A DNA stretch of 64,000 nt from positions 8,967,561-9,031,560 of the forward strand of contig NC_088775.1 of the NCBI RefSeq assembly GCF_954871325.1, in the 5' to 3' direction. Shown in pieces: positions 25,101-40,100 of this stretch (within the stretch, counting starts at the first letter, position 1; each line of letters starts with the position of its first letter). The stretch is from Gordionus sp. m RMFG-2023. Lineage: Eukaryota; Nematomorpha; Gordioida; Chordodea; Parachordodidae. The position numbers and the translations under genes are program-made. A model generated the notes under the pieces. It saw only the letters and a program-made list of their open reading frames with translations. It was not told where the DNA came from and searched no databases.

Positions 25101-28100
25101 AATCTATCTATACCGCGAATACTTGTATCTACGATACAATATGCAAGATCCTTTTGTATCTTCTACTCAATATCTTTTTGATATTTTTAATAAGATACTA
25201 CTATCTATATCTAAGATCGATTTTTCATAAAGAATATATATCTAGATTCTTTTGGACCTGCCCAACTCTGTCTATAATCGTGTAAATTGTTAGAACTAAC
25301 TTCAAAAATTTCGAAACCGGCTATATCCAAGACTCCTATAAAGAATTGACGTTTGGCTTTGGTGTCCAGCGTTTTGTTGACTCTAGCTACCAACCATTTA
25401 AACATTCTGTCGTAAGTTGCCTTCGATAATGATCCGATAGCGTAAGTGACCTAAAAGAATTATCAGATTTACAATAAGCTTGATTTACTAATATAATAAG
25501 GATACCTGTTGTAGATTTTGGCCCTTAGCTACGTATTCGCTTCCGACTTTGATTCTAGGTTTCAGGATATTTTTAAAGAATTCTGCATCATTGATGCCCA
25601 TTAATTTGGCGGCCTTTTCTCCGGCTATCATTATTAATATGAAAAAAAGGAATGGTCATTTAATACAGATGATAATGTTGTGGTATAAAAATTATAATTA
25701 GTTAGTTAATTTAACTTTATAATCGAAGTAACTGTAATATGAAGCATTAAATCATGAAGCATTAAATCCCCTTATTATATACCTCTTGAGTTAAGATAGC
25801 ACTATATTAATTCACTCTCCCAATGAAAAATAGTGTTAAGGATGGAGTTAATTAATAACCAAAATTTTAATTACAATGTAAATTTCTATAGAGAGTTAAA
25901 CGAACATGCTGTTTTTTTTATTGCTGAAATTTTTGTAAAATTAATCTTGAATCGAATTTTAATTTTATAAATCTAATTTGTAAAGTTGTATTAGAAATTA
26001 GCATTTCAAAAGTAAAAATATTTTTGATACAAATTTATATTGGAGATTTTTTTTAAAATTTTATATGAAATATAATTCTCAATAAATATTAAGTGAGTCA
26101 AAAAGCGAAGACTTAAAAACCTGGAACGAGTTAAAAAGTGCGTTATTATTTTTATATAAATCCTTAAAAATAATCATCAATCCTATGATAATTATAATAT
26201 GATTTTTCAAAAAAAAAAATAATTAAAGTTTCATACGATCTGTTCCATCAGTCTCAGCTTGTTCTTCTCTGGGTCTTTGTTTGAATTTCATGTTTCCCAT
26301 ATGCATTATAGCTCCAGTGAGTTTATAAATGTTCAATTTTTCTTGCGGCTCAAAGCCCAAAATGTTAAATGCTTCCTGTTTTTTTTTGTAAAAAAAATGG
26401 TTCAAACTATTTTTAACGTTAATAGTTTAGGGCAATAATATTTAAATTTCGCGTTAATTCATTCGCGCTTTATCGGATATATTATTCATTTATATTTATT
26501 ATTGATCTTTTTTCCTCATTTCAATTCATTCGTATTTTGGATATATTTTCTCAGTTTTAATCATTATATTTCGTCATCTTATTATTTTTTATAACCACAA
26601 TCAGCCATATCAGGCATACTTGCGAATCCTAATTCGGTTGTACTAAGCCTCAATCAAGCTTTTATTTTTTCAGACCCATAACATGACTCTATTTCCGTCG
26701 TTTAATCTGTGTCGTATTTGATTAATTTCGCGTTCGTTATTCATTAATTTTTTTCTTCGCTTCTGGATATATTTAGCTTTAGTTTTAGATATACTCAATT
26801 AGCACATTGATTCATTTTTTTTTAAATATTTACTAGCGCCATTTACTCAATTATTTGCTTTATACATCAGTAATATTACGCATTAGCTTTTGCTTTATTC
26901 ACGATCGAGCCAAGATATTATACATTTAACAAATGATGGTGTATTTTATGTTCATGAACCAATCATTAACAGGTACCATCAATCAAGACTTTCGCCTCTC
27001 TTTCAGAAGCATACCGCTTCCCAGCCCATTTACAGAACTCCCTTCAATTCATGCTTCTAATATCATTCAGACTTTTCTCAACATCAAAAAACTTGACATC
27101 ATATCAATAATTCCCAAAGGCGCTAGGATACAAGTCTCCAAGTCTCTCTCTCTCTCTGATAGTATCTCCTCTTTACCGTAAAACTTTAACGTGACGGAAT
27201 GGTTTAAATTCATATTTCTTTGGTTATCAGGCGACCTACCAAATCCTCAAGAATTTCCTGCAACGTTTCTCCTGATCTTTATAACAAAAAAACGTTCTCG
27301 TCAAGCTATGCATATTTCAATAAAATTGAAATTAGTCTCTAATTATGATTCATTAGCTCACCACACTCTGAGGAGACCAAAATAAAACTCCTTCCAAAAT
27401 ATCTTTCTTCCACTAACACCAATCACTCAATATAGTTTGTGGAGGCAGACCTATCTTTACAGAAGCCTAACAAAGATATCAAACCAATAACCATTTGTTC
27501 AACATTCCGCTGTCATGTCACAAAAGTTTTACATCCAGATTAAATATGAGGCCGCTCACTTTTTAACCCCTTTATAATTAAGGGGTAGAGTTTATGGAGG
27601 ATGTGAGGCGACTGTACATCTCATGCCTTTACTTGAAGAGCAATACTAAAAATTGAATTTGCTAATGCCTAAAGCATCCTCTCCCATAACTCACTTGCAA
27701 TCAGAGCGCATATCATTCCAATGCTACCCCAAATTCCTATATTCTTCTTACCAATTTTCTTCAATTTTGGAATTCAACTCTCAGGAAGGCACCCAACAAG
27801 GTAATCAACTAGAATCCCTTATATATAGTCGCGGAATCAATAAAATAATTCAAGCCATTAATTCAAAATTCCCACTGCACGTCTAGTACATAGACGATAG
27901 AATCAATAGTAGATCTCAATTGGAAATCAATAAGGTCGGACATTATCAAAAAAATGGTATGTGCCGTTAGTCTCATGATCAAAATCTCAAATTACAAGGA
28001 GTTAACACATCTAGAATCCCCTGTAAGCGGTTGGATTCACTCAATCTGCCTTCCTCCACTCTACTTTTGATATCCTCCTTAAGATTGGTAACCTTCTTTA

Positions 28101-31100
28101 CTTATTACCCTCACATAAATCATTCTTCCTCCTAAAAAACTTTTTAAACATTCTACGCATCCTTTATCCTCTCCGTTCAACTCCTATTTTTAAATTTCTT
28201 ATCCCTCTTAACATTTATTAAAGGTAACTGTTAAGCTTCCTTACCCACCAAAAGTGGTGATTTAGAGATAAGATACCTTTATTGATGATGCTATCTTGTT
28301 ATGGAAGACACGATATATTTAAAATATCTGTAACCAAAATTTATCTTATTGTAACCCGAAGGACCCCTGGTCTGGACCACCCGGATCTAATGTTGAATAA
28401 AATACACTTTTAATTTTATATTAAAGATAATAATTTTATCTTTCTATTTGTTTTATTTATATATACATCTGTTAATTTCATTTCTTCTTTGTCGTCGACT
28501 CCCTCAATCGAAGTTTTACCCTGAGATGAGAATGCGTAGTCCTTTGGATTATCGGAAAGGAAAAGTTGTTCTTTATAAATATTTACATTTTCATTTAAAA
28601 TAATGTGAGACATCAATAAAAATCATATATTAAAATTGCTTTCGTCCAAAAAAAAGGACCCATAGAGTTCACTCTTATGGAATCCTCATATAAAAAATTC
28701 GGGATTCGATTCTAAAATAAAAAAAAATTGTAAATCTCTCGCTTATATTTCCTGGAAAAATTTTTAAAGTAATATTGAAAATAATATCAATAGATGCTAG
28801 GGAAGTAAACACTCGTATTTAAATTGAGGTTTTTTTTTAAAGTAAGTGTAGAAATCATAGAAAAATTATTTTAAAAAAACTCAAAGTTCTTACTCCCCCC
28901 CCCCTAGCATCTATCAATATTAATTTATAGGGAATATAAGTTAAATTCCCAATTTTTTTTTATGTTTTTGGGGATTTCGAATGGAAATCGAAATTTAGCA
29001 AAAAAAAACCACCTTTTAATCCAGAGATCGCTCCTGACATGATTTGATAGAAGATATGATATGATCTCTCAGCGGCCTGTTGAAATATGACACGGGATTT
29101 TTCCAATAGATCTTTAATATTATTAAACAAATTTTAAAAGAGAGTTATATAAATGGCAATAAGCCTGCAAAAATATAGGATATATCTGTTTTTTTTTAAA
29201 AAAAGAATCAGCTTACATGATTCTATATCAGCACCAGCTAATTTTCCGGAAGCTCCAAAATGAATTCTGATAAATTTCCCCTAAAAATATAAGTATATAT
29301 ATTATAAATCATTGAAATTAATATATTAAGTAATTTAAATGTATCGTCGATTTTGGGGCTAATATATATATTAAAACCAACAAAGAATAAAAGATATCAC
29401 CGATTGTCAGGATTATATAGTAAACAGGTAAATTCCACTTACAAATCTCGAAGAGTTATCATTACGAATAGTTTTAGCGTTACCAAATGCTTCCAACACT
29501 GGATTAGCTTGAATAATCTGATCTTCCAAAGAAGCTTTCTAAGTTTTAAGTCCACAAATAGGAGACAGAAAAAAGGAAAAAAAATTGAATAAAGTATTTA
29601 ATCAAATCCAATGAGTAGCATAGAGTAGGAGTGTAGAGTAGATGCGAGTAGATTCTATTTGCACGGCATTTAAGAACATCACAACATTGGAATAAATTTA
29701 TATAAAAAATCAACATAATACTATTCATTTATCGACAAGATATATATAAAAATACATAAGAGTCCTTGCTTTCAAGGAATGTATCAGATATATCGATCCA
29801 AAAAAACACGAACTTGAGTGAGCCCTCTTTAAAACACGAAATTGTTTACATGAAGAAAAAAAACATAGAATCTTGATTTGATACTATATGTACATAACTA
29901 GTGTTGTCTAAAACCTAGATTTTACCCATTTTTTTAAAAAGCAGCTAAATCAAAATTTTAGCAAATAAATATCACCTAAACCTCGAGATTCCTTAAATTT
30001 TTTTATAGCTCAAATCTTGATTGATAGCTTTTAAAAATGGGCGAAATCGAGGTTTCTAACAAACAATATGTACAGGTTAGATTTGACAGAAACAGAAATG
30101 GTAGAGAGGACATTAATTAAGCATTTAATTTATAAGTTTCAACATTAAATTGCCTGTATACAACATTTTAGATTTTGCCAATTATACAACAATTATATGA
30201 TTTTGAATCGATGGTTTTCTATGGAATTAGAATAAGCCCATTTTCTAATCTGCATGATTGCTACAATCTGGTTTTAAATAAGAATGAATAAAAACTACGA
30301 CAAATTAGACAAACACTTGATTTCTAATGACAACATATTATTTCAACATTTATTATCCTAAAAAATAATTATATTCGCTTACGAAACGCGAAGAGTTGTC
30401 GTTTCTTATGGTCTTAGCGTTTCCAAACGCTTCCAAAACTGGATTGGCTTGGATAACTTGATCTTCTAAGGTTCCCTGTAAAGATTTATTTGATATACGC
30501 ACATTATTTTTTAAACACATTTGGCACAATATTTTTCGAGCATTATTATATGTATACTATTTAAGTATTACACTTATACTGTAAACATGGTTTAATGGAT
30601 TTTGGATGGAAATGCAATGAATTGGTGATTTACAATATTTGTTTATTTATGCGTGTGTGTGGACGGTGTATATAGTTGATATAAATTTTAATTTAAGGTA
30701 AATATTTATAAAAATGCACCAGAACTCATATCAATAAATTACAAATCATTAATATCATATTTCATGGAATTTAATAAATTTGTAAATCGTTTATAAAATG
30801 TATACCAAAATTATATAGCATATTATTATAAAATCTAATCGTATTATAATACTTTCATTATATAAAAAAAATTCGTTGGACATTTATTTTGTTTCAAATT
30901 TTGAGCATAGAATTAACCATGATTAAGTAAATTACAATTATACACGTTTATCTGATATATTTTTTAACATTTTAAATATTTATTTTTTTTAAATTTTAGA
31001 GGGGCGCTTTCTGCCATCATCTCTAGTAAAAATTAAGATATATTATTTAACATCGATCTTTCTTAAAATTGTAAAAAAAAAGTATTAAAAATTAATCGGG

Positions 31101-34100
31101 TTTAGAATATGAGATGGTTCGTATGTCGCCACTAGGTAATATAATATATATTTCCAATAGGATTAAAATCAGGACTGGAGATAGGCTAGGCCTAATGTTA
31201 TCATCATCTGGCCATTTTTTTAAATAGTATTTTTCGAAAATTATGGGGTGCCGTCTCTGGTTAATTCTTTTAAACAAAGTTTAATTAAAACCTAAGCAAA
31301 AATCTTTTTAAAAAAGTAATCTTGAAAAACCATCATTAAAAAATAACATGTCTTCCCAATCGCTGATTCTTCAATGTATATGAATGCTAGCTCACTGACC
31401 TAATTTGATTTCATCTTTACAAAAATAAAGCAACTATAGTTAATGAATTCGTGTTTAAAGAGTCTGATCTTGAAATTAACTTGCCTAAGATACCCAGTAA
31501 ATCTTACATCTTGCATAATCCGCGACAAAAGGTCAAATAATATATCTCCCTTAAGGGTAGCTTGTTTTTCTACACATGTTTCTGTGTATTACCACGGCCA
31601 AGGGTAGGATATGTGTAGTTTTCTTCACTTTTAGTTGATTAATTAATTAATAATAGGAATCTGTGTCTCTATTTATATTCATATCAATATTTATTCTTTT
31701 GTTGTTATAATTTACCATGATTAGCGTCTCCTCCCTCACACCAAATATAAAACTAGATTTAAATTTATTTTAGATGTAATATGAATAATGAAAAAAAATG
31801 TATCATAAAATTAAAGGGTTATAATTTATTTAATAAATGAGTTGAGAGACAGTCTTGCGATTAAGGACTAACTTTTATGAAATGTAAGACATTAAATATT
31901 TTTAGGTTAAGTTGATTTAAAATAAATTTATAATTTAAAATAATTGTTTTTATCGTTAAACTTCGAAATTTTATGTGTTGGGGGGTGGTGGGGGGCTTAT
32001 TGAAAAATAATTCGATGCGGTTAAAGAATTATGAATTTGCTTAGTTTTATTCAAATTATAAGTATAATTTTAATGGGTAATATTTGTTGACGTAAGCACT
32101 TGATGATTAAAACATTACAAATAATATATGTTAGCATCTATCGGCATTTTCATTGACATATAAACATACACATCTCAAGAATATCCATTTTATTTAACAA
32201 TCTGTGCAAGATTCGAAAAAATATTTGAAGAAATTGAGTAAACAGCAAGTATAGATAGCACAGATTATATATAAGATGCTTTATAGATAAATTATAAAAA
32301 ATTTGAAACTTGCACTTCACCCTCTTTGACTGGATTCATGCCTATTATAGCGTAATAAGTTAAGACTTTTTTGGTGTTTTCTGTCTTACCGGCACCTGAC
32401 TCTCCACTATTAAAATATAAATGGTGAAATAACATTTTAATGATGTAATAATAAATAACCCCTTTTTTCAAAAAAGAAAGGTTGAAATTATAAAATCATT
32501 TCGATTATCCTTTAATTATTTATTAGATTCTTTTATATCATTTGACGAGGAATTTTTAACAGATAACAAGGGTGCCTATAAGGCCTCGTATTTTGGGGAG
32601 GGGATACATTGAATTTTTTGCTTTTTTTGAGGGAGCCTTCAAGATTCACATTACATTTCTGCTCGGAGTATTGACTAAGGGAATATGTCGCGAATGTAGA
32701 CGAAAATAACATAACATAATATTCAACAAATGTTCAATTTTGCATTATAACTAAAATATTTACGATATGAATACAAATAAAAAAAAATTTTTTTTAAATG
32801 AACGCGATCGGAAGATGAATTTCATTGATGTAAATCTCTACATGTAAAAAAAAATGAATATATACAAAGACTCAATTTTTTAACAAGTTTTAAGTGGAGG
32901 ACTTACAGCTCCATATGTGATTCCAGTATTGGTGGCTGTAGATGCAGCAGTGATCGCAAAATATTGAATGACCTTTTTGGTATTTTCTGTTTTGCCGGCA
33001 CCAGATTCGCCTCTACGTAAGATTCAAACATATAATAAGAGGGACAAATTATACATATACAAGCATGGAATTAGTTTCTTTTTATGATCATTATATTTAC
33101 CTACAAATATATAAACTATTTTCATACCCTTTTTTCGAAGTTGTTTACAAAATAAATTTTCTTGAAAATTAGCGTTCTGAGTCAAAATAAATAACATTCA
33201 TTTTATAAGCCAAAATTCATTTCTTCTTTTATGCCATTTTAAGTATTACATAGACAACATTATCGTAATTATAAACATGTAAAACAACAAAATAAACACA
33301 TACTAAATTGGTTATAATTTTACACGGTCCTAATTTGCATATTAAATATACTTTTGAAGACGGCATTGTGAACATATATTTAACTATTAACATATTTAAT
33401 ATATAATTTTACAAACTGCGCAGTTTTTGCGAACATTGGGTATAACAAAAATAAACATTTATAAAAGACAGCATTAGAGTCAAACATATATTTGTATAAA
33501 TAATTGTGTAAGACGGACATATGATATAATAAGACAAATGACCTATTTTATGAGCAATGAGATTAATTCTAGCCTAGACTAAAGATCCATTTTTTTTAAA
33601 GTGTATGAAGTTAGATTCAATGTGTTTTTTTTCAGTCTAACGCCTCATCTATAGTAAATGTGATTTGTTAAGCGGTACGGTATTTGGCTCTATCGAAACC
33701 ACCGCTAACTCTTCACAGCGATAATAATTTTCGAAAATATGCATGCGTTTTTTTTTCAAATTTTAAAAATCTGTGCGGGAAATGTATTTCAGCATATTTA
33801 GAATACATACCTTAATAAATTTCAGAAAATTTTGCGGATAACATTTTGGCCATTTATAATTTGTTATAAAAAAATTTATAGAAAAACGAATAATAAATTT
33901 TACTAAGTTCAAAAATTTCTGGGCAAAATCTTCTAAAAATCATAGAATAAGACTTATTTTGCACAATCTGATTAGAATATATTTCCAGCAAATTTATTTT
34001 TTATATTACAAAAAAACTGTACTTAAAAAAAGATTTAGTTGAAAAAAACACATTGAAGTTAATACATATATACATCCATTGAAGTCATAATGCTTGAAGT

Positions 34101-37100
34101 TTAGGATTTCAAATATACGTACTTTTTCAATGTATGTATACTTTGAGAATTTTTATAAAGAATGAATCTCATTAGAGGCTAGTATCAATGTCATTGGTTG
34201 ATATCTATTTTCTGTAAAGCTGATATTACATAATTTAATTAAGACTGAAGACAAATTATTTACTAATGTTGTAAATAGGTCAAGCCTTTAGGCTAATATA
34301 GAAAAACTAAAGTAATACAGTATTTATTCATTCTATCATGTACAAAATAACAAAATCTACAAAGGGAATCATGGCATGCACCAATTTTATTAAAATATAT
34401 CCTTTAATTAAAAAGTTTGTTCTCGGTTTAAATTAATTTTGACACTTGGTAAAATGAAGGACCTTTAGTGTTGTTAAATTGCTGGATTTGAGTCGATTTT
34501 TAAAAAATGCTACCTCAATATTTTAGCCAGATGAATATTGACAAAGCCTCGATATTTTGTTAATAGATGCTCAAACCTTTATGTTATATGATTCAAATCT
34601 TGATAAGGCTTGCATAATATTTTTCTAGATAAAATATTAAGTTAGCTGTTTTTAAAAATCGGCTCAAAACGAGCCGTTTACTAAAACTAGTTAGAGACAA
34701 ACATATATAGAAAGACAAACATACACATAATAAGAAGACAACATTTATAACACTTACGGCGGTAAAATGGGACACACCGGGGTCGGTTATATGCTTATTA
34801 GCAGCTACTATGGCAAAATACTGGATAACCTTTTTTGTGTTTTCCGTTTTACCTGCTCCACTTTCTCCACTATTTCAAAAAATTAAATAATAATAATGTT
34901 GTGATTTTTACGAAAAGTTAATATAGATATATTAAAGAAATTTATGTCTTTTCAAAAATAAATACAAGTCTCACTATCCTTTATACCCTTACCCTTCATT
35001 AATAGTTAGCGCGAATTCGCGGCGAAGTGCATAAAAATACAACATATTTTCTATACTTCACCGCTAATTCATGTAAATGTGAATGCAGGGTTATTCGATT
35101 ATATAATTAAGAATAGTAAATTTAGAAATTCGTTGAATATATTCGTTTTTGAATATGGCTTAGTATTATTTTTAAATTTAAGATGTTAATTTTTTATAAT
35201 TTTTTAATTGAAAATTGAACTTACGTGATCAATATAGATTGATTTTCTCTGTCTGTATTATGAGAATGTTTTTTTTAAAAATAGATATTAATATAAATTT
35301 ATTATGATTATATATTCCCGAGACCTGCAGGCCCTGTCCTAAGCCCGGCTCGACCTGACCCGTGTAACTTTATTAAATATACACTGGCCGGGCCATGCAG
35401 ATGATACTTCTGCTGGTCTCTGATATATTCTATTGATGGTTCAAATTCAAGAGTAAATTATATAGTTTAAAGAAATCTACGAAAAATTAATCATACTTGA
35501 TAACATATTGGTATAGGCGTCATCCGAAATGGAGAAAACGTGAGGAGGTACCTCGGACTTTCTCTTACCTTTGAACATCTGCACGACTTCTGGGGTATAT
35601 ATAGGTAGTCTTTTGTAGGGATTAATAGCCACGCAAAACAATCCAGAATAAGTCTATATTTAAGATACAAATTTGTATTTACAATTATATTGGTTAAATG
35701 TTATGCGCGATTAATTTTACGTAAATAATCCAAATGAAATATCGTTGTTGTAAATTATGCAAGACACTGGCGTCGTTCAAAAAGGTTAAACAGGACATAT
35801 CATCACATTTTTCGAATTTTCCTGGGTTAACTTGTTCTGCTTGATCTTTATTTATAGTCATTTCCTATATAATAATTTTAAAAAATTTAGCCAATTTTAA
35901 AACAATAAAAATAAAATTTTCTGGCGTAAAAATTTAAAAAAAAGTGTAATACTGTAAAATCTGAATTGCATTTAAGTGTAAACCTGCATTCACAGTTAGC
36001 GCTGTAAACATCGCCATGCAAGTTATGCTGCATCCTAACTAAAGAGTGCATTAGAAATTGGGCGTTTCAATGTTAAAATTGATCATCTTACAAGCGTTGC
36101 AATTGAGTGTAAGATAATATATAAATTATTGAGCATTAACAATGAACATAATAAAGGTAATTTCAAAATCAATCGTTACAAGATATAGATCAAAATATTT
36201 ATATTTCCCTACAGCAAGCATCTTGGTGCTTAACTATTCCAATTAGGACATAAAATTGCTTGTACGCTTAATCGCAAGAACACTTCACTGACTTAGTCAA
36301 GGAAAACGTCATTGAATTTGGAGGGAGGTAGTTATAAAGGCGCTATCGTCATTTGTAGAGTGGGGAAGGGGGGGGGGGGGTAGGAGGTAATTTTTAAAAT
36401 TTCTTTTTCATTTTGCTTTGATTTAGCATTTGAGTACTTCTCAACTTGTGAATTTTGGGTAATGTTATATAGTGTTGGCCATTATAAAAATTTGCCAACG
36501 ACTAAATTTATATGATTAAAAGACCCATTAGTGCGCTTCCGATATTCTATATATCATACCTCAATAGCACTGAAATATCTAGTTGTCTTTGGAAAAAAAA
36601 ACCAGGTCTTTACTGGATTCAAACTAAGATCTATATGGTAAATGATATATGCACTAACCGATTAGGCGACAGATGCTGCTCGAAATCAATTTATGGCAAA
36701 ATTGCCTGAAATTCCTAATGTAGTATACTCTTGACCAGCTGGATTATATTTCTGGTTAAAAAAAGGGAAAAAATATAAGTAAATAAGAAATGAAAAGTAG
36801 GTTGAAAGAATTAAAAGGTAGACAACAAATGAGAAAAATCAACGTTATTATTTTATAAATAGGTTGAATATACATTAACTGCAAGATAAATCAACTTGAT
36901 TTTCATTAAAAAAATCCAAAAATATGAAAATAAAATTCATAAAACAAATTGAGAGATAGTTTGTACCTTTAGCTAGTTATTTTATTAGTTTGTGTTCGTA
37001 TGTTAGCTAGATTGAAGTGTGTGTGTGTATAACTAGCATATCGTCGCCAGAAAATTAAATTGTTCCATATGAGGGGCGTCATTAACCTTTACAATCTCAG

Positions 37101-40100
37101 GGGGGCTCAATTTTAGCCAATATAAAAGTTACAATTTAAAATAAAAAACTTAATAATTTTTTGCTCTCCTGCAAAATTACAAAAAAAAATAGAGATGAAA
37201 CAATTTAATTCTCAGGCGGTGGATATATATATAAATAAATAAATAAATTATCATTCTTTTAATGGTGGCAGCTGTGGCTCAGAGGGTAAACTATGAAAAA
37301 TAATCGATTCTTGTCGGAACCAATTTTTTTTCTAAATTAACATCTTAGAATAGGTTATAGCTAGGTTAGGATTAAAAATAAAAGGGTCAACAATAGGAGT
37401 ATCGATAACAATTTACTAACCTATATCTCTGTTTTAGTTAGACAATCTCTGGAATCAGGAAGATCGGGTTAGATTTTTCCAATTTTTTAATTTGACATTA
37501 GACGCGCAGTCTCGCCGCCTCCGGGAGATCTAATTAATACCACTAGAACTTTTAGTAGCCATATGTTTCTGTTTGATTTGATGTAAGTGGGAATTCCCAA
37601 GTTTAATAACATCTTTAAAAATTGACTTACTAAAAAAAATATTGACCATGGGTTCGAACTTCATACATGCTGAGTCGTCTCTGAGCTATCAGGCCTTTTT
37701 GAAAAATATAACATATTATTTGCAAACCCCTAAACGGCAAAATTTTGTAGGAAAGAGTATATAAGTCAGGTGGGTTGATTTGTCAGCAAATTCATTCAGC
37801 GAAAAGCAGGCAATTTATGGTACCTCTAAAACTCAAAAAAGATAAATAAAAGCTTTCCATTCCAGCATCATCTACCAAGTGGACAAGTAAAGTATATTAA
37901 GCACAACCCTTTTCATTATTTCATTTAATAAGATTACATTAATTTGTATCAAAAAAACGATATTATTGTAATTCAGATGTGTTTTTTAAGACATTGGAAT
38001 ACTGCAACACGAAAATTTCTTAGTAAGAATTGGAATATTTTAATCATATTCGAAATAGCCAAAGTTAGGCGTGAGAATTCGGAACAGCTAATACTAAAGA
38101 AAATATTGCCCATGCATTTTATATACTAGGCATTTCAACCCTGTATATAATTGTGACAGCAAAACATGTATATAGGTATTTCAAGTAAAAATTCATTTAA
38201 AAAATTATGAAGGATAGAGAGATAAAAAAAAAAAATTTGCAAGCGTCTCACGAAAGTTTCAAAAAGACGATGGTGGGGTGGGAATTACTTGAAACTTTTT
38301 ATAGAAATTAATCTCATAAAATATGAGTATTGCAAATATAAGAGATCCTATGCGACTGACTTTATAATAAAAAATCTCATCGTTAGATCCTGTCCAATGA
38401 CCTAACCTGTCTAAATATAATTTATCAACCTAAATAATGTTTTCTATAAAATATCCTAAATTCTCATGGAAATTGGGCCAGTCATCTTTTTGCGCCGGGA
38501 TAATCCAATGATTGATGTAGAGTTTTAATTTATTTATCCCTACTGTGTTATTATAGTGATTTATTATTCTTTCCCTTTAAGCGCTCCCGCATAATGGAAT
38601 CCTATCATAAAAAAATATGGTATCTATTCTAATTAAATTTAGTCTTTTCTTAGGAAATCGGAATTGACTGTTGAAAAATATGAATATTTTAACTAATTGA
38701 TTAAAAAATTATTTTACTCATTTTTATAATACAAGGCATTTAAATTATTACCTTTATTATTTGGAATAATATTTTCAAAAGAGGATTGGACAAGAGAGAT
38801 CAGCATATTGGTAAAGGGGTTTATGGGTACAGGGGCGAAAAGTCCATTCTAAGCCATCAGGGTATAAGAGTATAAATTTAATATGTCATACACCATTGGC
38901 TAAAAAAAATTTGCCTACCAAAAGTAATTAAAAAATAATAATTGCAAGCCTTTTCATTATGCATATAAATAAACTTTATAAAAATATCAATAATTTATTT
39001 TTTTTTATACTCTACCTTATAGTCTAAGAAATTTTAAAAGTTATGAAACATATTATTATCAGTAGCCTTTATAAAGTTAGAGGTCGCGGTCATGGATGGT
39101 CCTAGAAACATTAGTTCACAATTATTTTACTTTATTTTTTCATTTACACATTGCGTTTTATGGGGAACTATAACAAAGTGGGAAAGTTATCCCAAAATTT
39201 TTGCCTTTATGAAAAATCTTTAAAGTTTTTATTTAAATTTTAGTGCTTGTGATCAAAATCACCAACTTTTAAAGTATTTCTTTATTTAATTGTATGTTAT
39301 AGAAGTCCTACTCTATATAGCCTTATTTGCATTTTTATTTAAATTATATATTTACACCCTCATTTTATGGGAACTCTAAACACGCGTTGAACCAACGTAC
39401 CTTAATAACCAAGGTAAATAAGAAGAAGAGATCATCAAAATCTACTAGAACAGCTGTCTCTAATCTAAGAAGAACTAGAGTACCCAGCACCCTAAATGGT
39501 GGAGAGATATACATATATTATATACAAATACTAGTGTTAGGAAATGTTGGTAAAACAAAAAAAACTTTGAAATTAGATTTTACAAAAAGGTAATAGTTTA
39601 ATAAGGGTGACTATTACCCATTTGTAATTTTAATGGTAGTTTAAAAAATACAAATTATGGGGGTTGAGATAAGGATTGTTTATTCTTCCGTTAAATTTCT
39701 CAGTAAAGAACAAGGAAAAGCTATAAGGGGGAGAAAAGAAGATTGAATACATATAATCACTAACTATTTTAAATAGCCTTGATTTAGAGAATTCAGTGCA
39801 TGTTTTATTTATTCAATTTAGCTTAAAACAAAAAAATGGGGCCAACGTGCCCCGATCTCACTTACCAAATTGAAAGTCAGGATTTTTTTTTAAATATAAG
39901 ATAATTTATCTCTAGATAAATTTATCAAATCCTTTACTACCACATAAGGGTATAAGGATATGCCCTAGCAAGCAATTCAACATATGTATTTTCGTACGAA
40001 AATGGGGTTTGTTTTGGACAACTTTTGCGAACAAAATCGCCAAATTTTAATCGCTAGGGTCCCTAGGCTAATTTTTTTAATTGATATTTCGCTCTTTTTT

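Noticed and set aside
37267-37690. tRNA-like A box (gtggctcagagggtaaac) and B box (gggttcgaact)
   Set aside because: The boxes are about 370 nt apart, too far for one tRNA-derived promoter; they may be two separate worn fragments.
39327-39593. 88-codon frame in Mhc intron 1
   Set aside because: Part of it has reasonable codon use, but there is no family match, no clear splice sites and no neighbouring support, so it is noted only within the intron entry.
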